Shown: positions 8,437 through 17,431 of the stretch, in pieces
Position numbering within the stretch: position 1 is the first letter of the stretch
How the letters are laid out: each line of letters opens with the position of its first letter
NCBI GenBank assembly: GCA_963737225.1
Contig: CAVTSA010000003.1
Location: forward strand, 1-64,000
DNA from: CAVTSA01 sp963737225
GTDB lineage: Bacteria; Chloroflexota; Dormibacteria; Dormibacterales; Dormibacteraceae
Reading direction: 5' to 3'
Length of the DNA: 64,000 nucleotides
The notes under the pieces: model-generated
The model's input: the letters and a program-made list of their open reading frames with translations, nothing else
What the model was told of the DNA's origin: nothing
Databases searched by the model: none
Program-made: the position numbers and the translations under genes

Positions 8437-9726
8437 TCAGCCGACGGTGCCGTCGCTCCCTATGACCTGGAAGGTGCCTCCGAAGGCGGTCACGCCGGCA
8501 CCCGAGGTGCCATTGGTCAGGTCATGGCTGAAGAAGTACAGGGGGTGGCCGTCAAACGTGACCTGGAAGGTGCCGTCCGACCGCTGAATGACTCCCAGCC
8601 CGGCGGCACTCAGGGCCCCGGACGCGACCGGGCTGGTCGTGGTCAGGAGCGGCGGCCAGAATCGCGCGCAGTCCCCCGTGCAACCGCTGGTCGTCGTGGT
8701 GTCGGCGCTGAACACGTAGAGGGTCACATCCGCATTCGTGAATCCGGAGATCACGGACAGGATCTGCCCACTGGCGGAGGGCTCGGAAGTCACGGTGGCG
8801 GTTCCCGGGTCGGGCGCACCTGAGGGGGAGACCGTGTACCAGACGCCGTCAGCCATCGCGTCCGCGAAGTCTTCGCCGTTGGTGAGCCCGGCCGGTGCCC
8901 CGGGCCCCAGATCGAACGCGAACAGGTAGACGGGGTGGCCGTCGTAGGTGACCTGCAGGCTTCCGTCAGGCCTACGCGTGACACCCAGCATCGAACGCTC
9001 GACGCCGGCGCCGGCGACCGGCGCCCCATCCGTCAGCAGCGGAGGCCACACTGCGGTGCATCCGGTCGTCGAGAGGCAGGTCGTCTGGTCCGGCTGGTCG
9101 TAGGTCAGTTCGTACAAGCTGCGCTCGGTCCCGTGTGCGGTCGGGGTCGAGAGCACGATCCCGTTCGGAGAGACCTGCGTCTCGACCGTGGCCACGCCGG
9201 GAGCGGGGCGGCCGTCCGCAGACATCAGCCAGAAGATCCCGTCGAATGCGGCAACGTTCGCGCCGTTCACCTGACCCGCCGCGGTGTCGCCCACGAATTC
9301 GTAGAGCGGCTGGCCGAAATACGTGACCTGGTCGACCCCGTTGCGGGTGACCGTCCCCAGCCCGGCCTGGTGCACGCCGTCCTCGGCCACCAAAGGTCCG
9401 GTGGCGAGGAGCGGGGGCCACGGGACCGTGCAGGGAGTCCCCGTCGCGGACTTGTTGAGAGCCGTACACGGCAGCTGCACCGGACCCGTGGGCGAGAACG
9501 GGAACGCGTCCCCGCTGAAGCTGTACAGCGCATGGCCGTCGCCTGCAACGAGCACGCGCCCGAACGACGTTGGGGTGGCGCTCACCACGACCGCGCCCGG
9601 AGGCAGATTCCTCCCAGAGTGGGCGGCGGGGGCCGACGTCGCCGCAGCCAGCGACCCCGTGCCTCCGACGGCGGCCGTCGCCAGAGCGACCACGACGACA
9701 AGGACTCTCCAGAGCCGGTTCTTCAC
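8437..9726 (-). CDS. Secreted protein with repeats of the PF03640 lipoprotein type
   Basis: A 429-residue exported protein. The N-terminus (MKNRLWRVLVVVVALATAAV then an Ala-rich cleavage region) is a clear signal peptide without a lipobox Cys. The mature part contains three to four repeats built around a phrase of the type GHPLYFFSHD, followed by a pair of cysteines (CTGDCARFWPPLL, CLSTTGCTAVWPPLL) and the GLGVIQRSDG turn. This is the PF03640 secreted repeat, widespread in actinobacteria and Chloroflexota, function unknown. Each repeat probably forms a beta-rich blade with one disulfide. It has its own promoter region and no evident operon partner. Confidence 0.85.
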   Translation of the reverse strand: MKNRLWRVLVVVVALATAAVGGTGSLAAATSAPAAHSGRNLPPGAVVVSATPTSFGRVLVAGDGHALYSFSGDAFPFSPTGPVQLPCTALNKSATGTPCTVPWPPLLATGPLVAEDGVHQAGLGTVTRNGVDQVTYFGQPLYEFVGDTAAGQVNGANVAAFDGIFWLMSADGRPAPGVATVETQVSPNGIVLSTPTAHGTERSLYELTYDQPDQTTCLSTTGCTAVWPPLLTDGAPVAGAGVERSMLGVTRRPDGSLQVTYDGHPVYLFAFDLGPGAPAGLTNGEDFADAMADGVWYTVSPSGAPDPGTATVTSEPSASGQILSVISGFTNADVTLYVFSADTTTTSGCTGDCARFWPPLLTTTSPVASGALSAAGLGVIQRSDGTFQVTFDGHPLYFFSHDLTNGTSGAGVTAFGGTFQVIGSDGTVG

Positions 9727-10323
9727 AGCAACCCCTCGTCACACTCTGCCGGTCCGGCAGAGGCCCTCAGCCGACGGAATCGGGCCGAACATACCCCAGG
9801 CGGGTAGGAAGAGCAAGGTGCCCGTTGGCCGCCGGTCCGGTCCTGGCGACCCGGTCCTTTCGGTGCGACGATCGCCGTCCCCGCGAAGAGGTTCGGCGGG
9901 CCCGCGTTCGGCGACGGGCTTCAGCGGTCGCAGGGCCTTGGGTGAACCTGAAACCGGGTGTCCTCAGACCTCCGGCGTAGGCTCCCGTAAGGACACACTC
10001 GCTCCTCCCAAAGGAGGGCGAAACAGTACCCGTCCAGATACTCAATATCCCCCTCCCGCGCGAGACCTGTCAGGGGTGGCGGGCCCGTGAGAGGAACACA
10101 CTGGAGAACCCGCTTTCGGCCGCCGGCGCGGGCGGCCTCTGCTTCGAGAGGTGGCTTTGATGCGCTTGGCTCCCGAGCGCGCGGTTTCCAGTCGGCGCCG
10201 GGTGGACCTGTACGGCCGTTCGCTGATCGTCACCCCCCGGACGGGTGGCCGTGCCGTCACCTCCGGAGTCCGGTCGGAGGTGTGCGGCAGCGTTACCGCT
10301 CCCTGCCACCGGTGGCCGCCCAC
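9727..10323. other. Intergenic region between two exported-protein genes
   Basis: About 600 bases lie between the divergently oriented genes for the PF03640 repeat protein and the esterase. The esterase frame stays open upstream to 10087, but the composition there does not look like protein and no start has a good ribosome binding site. I see no RNA gene or clear promoter. Confidence 0.35.
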
Positions 10324-11427
10324 ATGAGCTCGGTGGGTCTGCTCCAGGCGCTGAGCACATACCGTGAAGGCATCGAGGTCGCGGTCGCGGTGTCCGTGGG
10401 CACGGTGGTCGTACTGGCGGTCGTCGGGATCACGGTGGAACTCCTTCGCCGCAGCCCGCTCAACGTTCGTCCGGCCGGCGTTCTGGGCGTGCTTCTCGTG
10501 GCCGTGCTCATCGTCGCAAGCCTGTTCACCATGGGGTTCGCCGCTCGGCAAGCCCTGCTCAACTCCCGGGTGGCGAGCGTCACCGGGGTCCCGCGACCCC
10601 GAAAGCGATCGAACTCACCGTCGCCATCGGCGCGGCCCACCCCGTCGAGCGCGCCATCGCCGGCGCCCACCCCTTCGACGGTGCCGTCCCCGACGCCCGC
10701 GATCGACTCGCAGACCGTAAACGTGACCTCGGGAGGTCTGCAGCGGACGTACAACGTTCTGTCGCCGAGCGATCCCGTGTCGCAGGCACTTCCCGTGGTC
10801 GTCTTCCTGCACGGCCTCAACGCGACGATCCAGGTCGAGGAAGAGCGCGACGGGCTGGAGCCATACGTGCTGGCAGGCCAGGTGATCCTGGTCTATCCGG
10901 TCGCCGAAGATGAGGTTTGGGACACCGGGCCGGACGACCCGACTTCGAATGTCGACGACGTCACGTTTCTCAGCACCGTTCTCCAACAGGCCGCCGAGCT
11001 ACCGAACGCCGACCCCAAGCGGGTCTACCTGGCGGGCTTCTCCGACGGCGGCAAGATGGCCTGGGATCTCGCCTGCGACGCGCCGCAGCTGTTCAGCGGG
11101 CTCGTGATCGTCGCCGCGGTCCCGGTGACGCCATGCGCGAACGCTCAACCGACGATGTCGTTGCTGCAGATGGCGGGGACCGACGACCCACAGGTGCCCT
11201 ACTCGGAGGTGACGCCCGAGGTCGCGGCGTGGGCCCAGGGCGACGGGTGCTCGCCAACTCCGGCGACCAACGACGCCAGCCCCCAGATCACCACGTACGG
11301 CGGGTGCTCCGAGGGCACCACCGTGATTCTCGCCAGCTACCAGGGGGAGGGACACGCCTGGCCGGGCGGGGGCGACGAGGCGCTGCCGGGCCCCATCATG
11401 TGGAGCTTCATCAGCACGCTGCCGTAG
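10324..11427 (+). CDS. Membrane-anchored PHB-depolymerase/LpqC-like esterase
   Basis: This 367-residue protein has two predicted membrane helices near residues 15-35 and 50-75, a Pro/Ser/Thr-rich linker near 90-125, and then an alpha/beta-hydrolase domain. The nucleophile elbow is GFSDGG near residue 240, the oxyanion region is VFLHGLN near 160, and the catalytic His is probably that of GEGHAWPGGG near 345, the signature of the PHB depolymerase and feruloyl-esterase-like LpqC group. The topology suggests that the catalytic domain sits outside the membrane on a flexible stalk. The ATG at 10324 was chosen because it directly precedes the first helix; the ribosome binding site is weak. The substrate is unknown. 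Confidence 0.82.
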   Translation: MSSVGLLQALSTYREGIEVAVAVSVGTVVVLAVVGITVELLRRSPLNVRPAGVLGVLLVAVLIVASLFTMGFAARQALLNSRVASVTGVPRPRKRSNSPSPSARPTPSSAPSPAPTPSTVPSPTPAIDSQTVNVTSGGLQRTYNVLSPSDPVSQALPVVVFLHGLNATIQVEEERDGLEPYVLAGQVILVYPVAEDEVWDTGPDDPTSNVDDVTFLSTVLQQAAELPNADPKRVYLAGFSDGGKMAWDLACDAPQLFSGLVIVAAVPVTPCANAQPTMSLLQMAGTDDPQVPYSEVTPEVAAWAQGDGCSPTPATNDASPQITTYGGCSEGTTVILASYQGEGHAWPGGGDEALPGPIMWSFISTLP

Positions 11428-11855
11428 CGCCTCGGGGCCGCCGGTGCACGCTCGGCACTCCCGCCCTGTCGACTGGGTCCCTACCCCCTTTGCTCACAGA
11501 CTTGGGGTGCCGTCTCGAGCCGGGACAGGGACCGGCCGGTCGAGGTGAAGAAGACCGTGTCGCTCTTCGAACCATGTGCCCATGCGGTGGGAGCACCGAC
11601 CGGAGGTCCGACAGGGACGCCCGGTTGAGGGGTTTCATGTCCCGCGACGTATACGTCACGAACGAGCACCATCCGGCGGCTTGCCAGAGCCTTTGAACGG
11701 CAAGCCCTTGTCTGGCCGAATATGGACCGTGGCATGGTGCTCGGGGTTTGGGTACAGGGCCGGGTCGGCACTCTTTACCGACCGGAGTCGCCTCTGATGC
11801 GCCGCTCCGGCCGAGCAGCCCTCCACTCAGGCCTGGTCTGGGAGGCGTCAATCGC
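11428..11855. other. Intergenic region, no supported gene
   Basis: Open frames exist on both strands but none resembles a known protein or has a good start. I see no RNA gene. Confidence 0.3.
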
Positions 11856-11957
11856 TCACCGACGGTGCAGAGCCCAGATCAAGAGCACCACGAGGGCGCA
11901 GAGCACGCCCAATGCGAATGCGACCAGCCGGCTCCTCATATGGTCCTGGTCAGGCAT
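11856..11957 (-). CDS. Possible 33-residue single-span membrane peptide
   Basis: A short frame encodes a basic N-terminus (MPDQDHMRSR) followed by a continuous hydrophobic stretch (LVAFALGVLCALVVLLIWAL) and a basic end (HRR). This is the layout of a small membrane peptide. It lies downstream of the GH116-type gene on the same strand. No good ribosome binding site is present, and the frame is open farther upstream, so the start and even its coding status are uncertain. Confidence 0.3.
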   Translation of the reverse strand: MPDQDHMRSRLVAFALGVLCALVVLLIWALHRR

Positions 11958-12033
11958 CTGAGGGGAACCGTAGGCGGATCCCGGACGGTTTGGGCCCGAT
12001 CTCGGTTGTTGCCGGCGCGCGCAGCCTCCGGCA

Positions 12034-14526
12034 TCAGGAAGCCGTGACCGCGGCCCCGGCGCCGAGTGGCCCGATCGCGCTGAGGCGGAGCTCTCGATCC
12101 CCCCGTCGCAGCGACGAGACCTCGAGGCTTCCTCCGTGCACCGCGAAACGGATGTCCTCGCCGACCTCAACCGCTCCCCAGGCCCCGTTGACCGCCCATG
12201 GCCACCGACCGCGCGGGGCGTCGGCGGCCAGCTTGAGAGTGCCGGTCCGGCCGTCGTAGTCGAACCCGATGATCGCGGGGACCAGACCCCAGCTCGCCAT
12301 CGCCCGAGCGTAGTGGTGACCGCACTCCGCCTCGTCGAACGGGCTGCGCGTACGGCCGTCGTAGCGGTTTCGGATGGTGGAGACAACCCACTCGGCGAAT
12401 TCCCGCTGCCCATCCTGAATCAGGCTCAGGGCGTAGCTGTACTCGAATCCGGTCATCACCTCCGACCAGTAGGGCATCGGGTGCGCCGGAAGGCCTTCTG
12501 GATAGGAGCAAACGACGTGGCCCTCATCCCGATTGGTGAAGAACGTCCGCATCGGGTTGCTCCACCAGCCGGCCCGGGCGACGTAGTTCTCTTCGTGAAC
12601 CGCACGGAGCGCGCTCGTGACGTGCACCGGATCGAAGACCGACGGCAGCCCGGCCAGGCGGGCCGCCGCGTCGCCGACCAGCTGATCTATCTGGCAGCCG
12701 TTCCCGATCTGGAACTCGGGATCGTGCAGCTGTTCCGCGCCCATCGAGGGGTGCCGGACCTCCGGTCGAAGGGATGCGAAATCACGTGGCGGGCGGATCT
12801 CCTGAACGTAGTAGCGGCCATTGAAGAGGTGCGCGTCGGTCCAGGTCGCGCCTCTCCTCTGCAGGCGCTCGCAGGTTTCGGCGAACGGACCGTCGCCGCA
12901 CCGACGTGCCATCTCCGCCATGGCGCCGAGCGCGCCCAGGTACCAGCTCTGAATGATCGGGGTCGGACCGTAGTACTCGACATCCATCGTGTTGTGGAGG
13001 CAGCCCTCGGCGACGCCATCCTGGTCGGCGTCCCAGCTGCCGGGCAGCCACGCGAACGCCAGCGCGCGCCGGGCGGCCGGCCACAGGTCGCGCAGGAAGC
13101 CGTCGTCTCCAGAGCTGCGCCACTCGCGGTAGAGGCTGATCAGGCGCCCGAACTGCCCGTCGGCGGCGGCGAGCCCAAAAGCCTGCGCCCGCTCCTCCAG
13201 CGGCAGCAGCGTCCGGAAGCTCATGGCGCCCGCGTCCGAGGTGCTGAACTGGAACTCGATGCGGCGCATCTCCCGCGCCAGGTCGGGAAAGAGGTACGCG
13301 GTCGCGTACTCGTAGTTCCAGACATGGGTGCAGGAGCCGAGGCACGACCCGGCGTCGTCGAGGCAGCCCTCCCAGCCGTACGGCCGGCCGTCGGCAGTGC
13401 GGAAGAACGTTTGCGTTCGGAGCGTGCTGAGGTTGCTGAGCGCCGCCTCCTTGACGGCGGCGGCGAGGTCGCTGCCGGTGACGGTGGCCACAAACGCCTC
13501 GGTCCGGGCGCGCAAGTCGAGGAGCCGGGGGATCGCCTGCCGCACCGCGTCGAGCGCGTCGCGCCGCGAGACGCAGTAGTGGTTCCCGACCACCTCGGGC
13601 CCGCTCCCGCCGCGAGGTCCCGGGCCACCCCAGATCCACGCCCGACGGTTGGGGAAGTGCCAGCCGACGACGAAGCGTACCGTCGCGGAACTCAACGGCG
13701 TCAGTTGCCGGTGGGCGCCGAGGCAACCGCTCAGCGCTTCGCCGGGGGCGGAATGAAAAAGGCCATCCCCCGGCTCACCCCGGGCGAGGAACGTCTCCCA
13801 CATCGCGGTCAGGCCCTGATTCCACCGCCCGATGCGCCACTGCTTGCCGCTGTACGTCTGGGGCCCGAGCACCGCGGCGGCCAGCGTTCCCCACTCCTCG
13901 TCACGCTCATCGAGGCCACGGTCGCCGGCGAGCAGCGTCGCCATCTCCTCTCCAGTGGTGGCCTCGATGAAGGGCAGGCTCCCGCCGCCGTCGCGTCGTT
14001 CGCGCAGGCGGTGGCCGACGAGGGCCTCGAACGAGAGCATGATGCTGGCGTCGATCGGACGGGCCGAGGTCGACGTGAGCGTGATGTCGAGCGCCGCGAT
14101 CGGCAGCCCGCTCGCCTCCGCATCGCCCGGCACCAGCGGGTTCCAGGCTTCGACGGAGCAGAGCAACGGGACGTGACGGTCGCGCAGCCGCACCCGGCCG
14201 AACGGATAGGTGGCCTCGAAGCAGGCTTCCTCCAGCCGCTTCAGCCCGCTGACCGGTACCGGCGAGCCGAGCGCCCCCTCGATCTCGTCGTCGAAAAGCT
14301 CGCCCTCCAAAAGGAACGCGTCGGGAGGTCGGCCGTCCTCCTGCACCCGGCACGCCAAGAAGGTGCCGTCGCAGCGAAGGCCCTTGGCGGGGTGGTTCTC
14401 GAGCTCCCAGTCGCGGAGCTGGCCGCGACCGCCGAAGCCGACGGTGCCGGTGCCGATGCCCCCGACCGGGAGGGAGATGGCGCGCCGGTTGGCTCCCGAG
14501 TGGGTGCGCAGAGGATTCCAGGTCAT
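12034..14526 (-). CDS. GH116-type (DUF608) beta-glucosidase/glucosylceramidase-like enzyme
   Basis: An 830-residue protein in the family of bacterial GH116 and human GBA2-like enzymes. The N-terminal beta-domain begins with the characteristic PVGGIGTGTVGFGGRGQLRDW, and the C-terminal (alpha/alpha)6 barrel has CTHVWNYEYATAYLFPD, then CLHNTMDVEYYGP, and GFEYSYAL farther on. The Asp of NTMDVEYYG is a plausible general acid by position; the nucleophile cannot be assigned safely. No signal peptide is seen, so it is probably cytoplasmic. The ATG at 14526 has GGAAG just upstream and begins the conserved region. With the DUF5060 glycosidase it suggests use of plant or microbial glycosides. Confidence 0.85.
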   Translation of the reverse strand: MTWNPLRTHSGANRRAISLPVGGIGTGTVGFGGRGQLRDWELENHPAKGLRCDGTFLACRVQEDGRPPDAFLLEGELFDDEIEGALGSPVPVSGLKRLEEACFEATYPFGRVRLRDRHVPLLCSVEAWNPLVPGDAEASGLPIAALDITLTSTSARPIDASIMLSFEALVGHRLRERRDGGGSLPFIEATTGEEMATLLAGDRGLDERDEEWGTLAAAVLGPQTYSGKQWRIGRWNQGLTAMWETFLARGEPGDGLFHSAPGEALSGCLGAHRQLTPLSSATVRFVVGWHFPNRRAWIWGGPGPRGGSGPEVVGNHYCVSRRDALDAVRQAIPRLLDLRARTEAFVATVTGSDLAAAVKEAALSNLSTLRTQTFFRTADGRPYGWEGCLDDAGSCLGSCTHVWNYEYATAYLFPDLAREMRRIEFQFSTSDAGAMSFRTLLPLEERAQAFGLAAADGQFGRLISLYREWRSSGDDGFLRDLWPAARRALAFAWLPGSWDADQDGVAEGCLHNTMDVEYYGPTPIIQSWYLGALGAMAEMARRCGDGPFAETCERLQRRGATWTDAHLFNGRYYVQEIRPPRDFASLRPEVRHPSMGAEQLHDPEFQIGNGCQIDQLVGDAAARLAGLPSVFDPVHVTSALRAVHEENYVARAGWWSNPMRTFFTNRDEGHVVCSYPEGLPAHPMPYWSEVMTGFEYSYALSLIQDGQREFAEWVVSTIRNRYDGRTRSPFDEAECGHHYARAMASWGLVPAIIGFDYDGRTGTLKLAADAPRGRWPWAVNGAWGAVEVGEDIRFAVHGGSLEVSSLRRGDRELRLSAIGPLGAGAAVTAS

Positions 14527-14768
14527 GACGCTTCCGTTGTACGTCGGTAGAGGTCCGGGGGTGCGGCTGCTGCTCGACCTGGTGCCCATCGCGTGCGCGG
14601 GCATCGACCAGGAGGATGAGCGAGACGTTTCGTGATCGCGGGTCGTGCGCTCGGGATGCACTAACGAGTCCGTGAGCCGGCTTCGCGATGACCTGGACGC
14701 CCCGAGCCGGCATCTCGAAGGGGCGAATTCTCCGACCTCTTTCCCCAAAAGATCCGACATCCCTACCG

Positions 14769-15260
14769 ATGACGCACATCAGCGCCAATCGCGACACTCG
14801 TGGCACCTCTTCGTGCGGCTTTCCGGCGAGGTCGTGCGCGAGTTCGAGGCGAGACTTTTCGAGGGCAGAGGAGACAGCGATCAATGCAGCTGGTCAGCAA
14901 GTGCGGCGGTGGCGGGGGTCGAGCGACGCGAGGATCGTGGCTTCGGCCCCAGCCGATGCGAGCATCTACGGGAAGCTGACCAGGCGCGAGCTCGAGGTCG
15001 CTTTTGTGGTGACGGAAGGCAGATCCAACCGTGACATCGCAGCACAGCTCTTCATCAGTCAGAAGACTGTCGAATACCACCTGGGCAATGTGTTCGGGAA
15101 GCTCGGGGTGAGCTCGCGAACCCAACTGGCACTGGCTCTCGTCCGTCTGCCTCCCCACCAGCTCGCGCGGCGGACCGAGCGTTCGGGCCTTTCCGACGTC
15201 ACGCCGACGAGGTCGCGAGGGCACCAACCCGCGCACCCCGCCTCACACCGACCCTCCTGA
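14769..15260 (+). CDS. LuxR-type helix-turn-helix protein, possibly truncated
   Basis: The C-terminal half is a clear LuxR/GerE DNA-binding domain: LTRRELEVAFVVTEGRSNRD, then IAAQLFISQKTVEYHLGNVF and GKLGVSSRTQLALAL. The part before it is short and low-confidence, with no receiver or ATPase domain. It may be a remnant of a large LuxR regulator, whose HTH often sits at the extreme C-terminus, or a small orphan regulator. Starts at ATG 14769 or GTG 14937 are both possible; the second has GAGG just upstream and would give about 107 residues. It is divergent from the GH116 gene and could regulate it, but that is speculation. Confidence 0.55.
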   Translation: MTHISANRDTRGTSSCGFPARSCASSRRDFSRAEETAINAAGQQVRRWRGSSDARIVASAPADASIYGKLTRRELEVAFVVTEGRSNRDIAAQLFISQKTVEYHLGNVFGKLGVSSRTQLALALVRLPPHQLARRTERSGLSDVTPTRSRGHQPAHPASHRPS

Positions 15261-15470
15261 TGTCGTCCCACGAGTAGCTCCTCCACGATCGGCGCTGCCG
15301 CGATATCCGGGTCGCGCGTTTACGTGCGCGCGCGAGGACGCCGGCGCCGCGAAGCGCGGCCATTCGGCGGGGTGCAACCTGGGGATTTCACCGATGACAA
15401 GGGGCGCCGCTGCGCGTACCGTCCCGCGTGTTCTCAATCGGGCTGTCTCAGAACGACAGGAGATGTTCAC

Positions 15471-15895
15471 ATGACGCCGAGAGAGGTCGTGAACAAGATG
15501 CTCACAGCCTGGAACCAGGCTGACCGCGACACATACATGGCGGTGTGCGACCCGGACGTCGTGATCGACGGTCTGCAGCGTGGTCCGGCGCAGTGGGCGG
15601 CGGACTATGACACCCTGCACGAGGCGTTCAGGGACGGAAAGATCGAGGTCGGAAAGGGCGAGGCGCAGGAGGGGGAGTGGTACAACTACGAGGCCATCTT
15701 CACCGGCACCCACACCGGCGTGCTGAAGATGCCCTCCCGAACGGGAGCGGGGAGATTGCCCCGACGGGCAGAGCCGTGAGGTGTGAGATAGCGTTCTGCA
15801 CCCGCGTCGTACACGACCGCATCGCCGAGGAGAACGGTTACGGTTTCGCCTACGCGCTCATGCCGCAGCTGGGCGGAGGTCCGGCCAGGCGGTAA
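15471..15895 (+). pseudogene. SnoaL-like (NTF2-fold) protein with a frameshift
   Basis: The start at 15471 follows GACAGGAGA and encodes a typical SnoaL-like beginning (MTPREVVNKMLTAWNQADRD) through the region IFTGTHTGVLKMP. The frame then runs into about 15 unrelated residues and stops at 15779. The expected C-terminus continues in another frame from about 15735: NGSGEIAPTGRAV, then VVHDRIAEENGYGFAYALM, ending at 15895. A single base gained or lost in 15731-15750 joins them into a protein of about 140 residues, the usual family length. Whether the change is real or an assembly error is open. SnoaL-like proteins include small cyclases and hydrolases; no role is evident here. Confidence 0.75.
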
Positions 15896-16037
15896 CGAGC
15901 CGGCAGTTGGTCCGGCATTGAGCCTTCGGCTCGAGGGCGAGAGGCACCTCGTCCAGACGAGGACCGGCGCGAGCGACCTTTCACAGGCGGACGCTCCACG
16001 AATTCGACCTGGGACTTTTTTCTCCGGACGGCGGAGG

Positions 16038-16043
16038 TATGAT
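16038..16043 (+). promoter_or_regulatory. Candidate -10 element of the cytolysin-like operon
   Basis: TATGAT at 16038-16043 lies about 134 bases before the first gene start. The region 17 bases upstream (near GGGACTTT) is a poor -35 match. A small hairpin (7-base stem at 16052-16058 and 16065-16071) follows in the presumed leader. Confidence 0.3.
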
Positions 16044-16176
16044 CCCCCTGCACGGGGCAACGTCGCCCTGTCCTCGGTGGCTGCGGTTTCGGATGAGGGA
16101 TAGCGCAAGTGCGAACAGCTGTGCGTTCATTGGTCGGCGCACGCCGACCTGTTCGGCTGAGCTGAGGGGCACGGCA

Positions 16177-17397
16177 ATGCCGGGCGACGACAAGATGCCT
16201 CAGCTCCCCTTCAGCCTCGTCCCACTCAGCGGCGACGGGTTTCCCGTCGAAGCAGACGACTCCTACAAGCTGTTGTTCGACCAGGCCGTCAGCGGCGGGG
16301 CCGGCACGCGAACCTATCTGTCGCGCCTGGCCCAGTTCTCGTCGCTGGCGACCACCTTGAAGAAGAAAGGCGACGCCGCGTTCTCGATCGAGAACACAGG
16401 CGGCGGGACCGCGCGCGCGGTCGCCTCAGACGCGAACGCCACCATGCAGGTCGGCGTTGCCCTCCACTCCGGCCTCCAAACACGGCAGCTGCCCGGAGCG
16501 GACATTCCAGTGCGCGGCGTCGCCACCATCAGGCTCTCGCTGCCGGCGCCGCGAGAGCTCTCGAAGATCGTGTCGTTCGGTGTGTCGCTGGCCGAGATCC
16601 CGGCCGGGATCGCCGTCGGCGACAAGCTGATCGAGGCGCTGTTCCGACCCCTGCTGAACCAGCTCACCCGGTTCGTCCAGACGAGCGTCGAGCGGTGGTT
16701 GGCAATCGATGTCGGCGAGGGCATCGACGGGCTCGGCGAGGACATCGCCTCCGCGGCGGCAGACGCCGCCGAGGAGGTCGGAGCTGAAACCGCCGAGGTG
16801 GTCGTCGAGGAGGCGGTCGTCGCCGAGGTCGCCATCGACCTCGCCGCCGCCGCGCCGCCGCTGGCCGTGCTCGGGGTGCTGATCGCGATACCGATCCTGA
16901 TCGAAGCGCTCTCCAAGCAGTTCGAGCTTCACCTGGAGATCGACAACCAGACCGACCACGACCTCACGTGGTCCCTGACCTACCAGGAGAACGGATCGAT
17001 GACGGCGCAACCGGCGTCGAACCTGCTCCCCCGCATGGGGAAGGCGACCGACGCCTGGGGTGATCAAACGGACCTGCCAGTCATCTACCAGGCGAACTTC
17101 TCGGCCATGAACAAGAGTGGCTACGAAGGCACCGGGATCGCGCTCCGCATCTCACCCGCGGACCTACCGGCCTCCGACCTGGCGGTACTCATCTCCATAC
17201 CATGGGGGGCCGACAACGCGCTCTGGGTCGGCGACGCCGGGCCCAACTTCGACTGGGAGCAGGCCTACTCGTCCAAGCCGGTGCCAAAGCTTCGCTACCA
17301 GCACGGCAACATGCACCTTTCCACCGTGCTCGCGATCGACGCGCTCTCGGGTCAGGGCGACGTCTATCACTGCGTCCTCAGAGTCGCGCCGCTCTGA
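16177..17397 (+). CDS. Actinoporin/aegerolysin-like protein, paralog 1 of 3
   Basis: A 406-residue protein without a signal peptide. Residues about 1-225 form a unique N-terminal region ending in an acidic, Ala-rich helical segment. Residues about 229-247 are strongly hydrophobic (LAVLGVLIAIPILIEAL), followed directly by a beta-rich domain with EIDNQTDHDLTWSLTY and, near residue 339, LISIPWGADNALWVG. In sea-anemone actinoporins a membrane-inserting helix likewise precedes a sandwich with IDNESG..TW and a later LFSVP motif. That resemblance is my inference, not a database match. The gene follows GAGGGG closely and heads a cluster of three paralogs plus a small beta protein. Confidence 0.7.
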   Translation: MPGDDKMPQLPFSLVPLSGDGFPVEADDSYKLLFDQAVSGGAGTRTYLSRLAQFSSLATTLKKKGDAAFSIENTGGGTARAVASDANATMQVGVALHSGLQTRQLPGADIPVRGVATIRLSLPAPRELSKIVSFGVSLAEIPAGIAVGDKLIEALFRPLLNQLTRFVQTSVERWLAIDVGEGIDGLGEDIASAAADAAEEVGAETAEVVVEEAVVAEVAIDLAAAAPPLAVLGVLIAIPILIEALSKQFELHLEIDNQTDHDLTWSLTYQENGSMTAQPASNLLPRMGKATDAWGDQTDLPVIYQANFSAMNKSGYEGTGIALRISPADLPASDLAVLISIPWGADNALWVGDAGPNFDWEQAYSSKPVPKLRYQHGNMHLSTVLAIDALSGQGDVYHCVLRVAPL

Positions 17398-17431
17398 CCG
17401 CCCCCACACGGCCCAAGCCTGGAGGTACTGC

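Noticed and set aside
11428..11851. Possible transposase or other gene remnants on the minus strand
   Set aside because: I could not match any motif of IS110, IS3 or other families in any frame.
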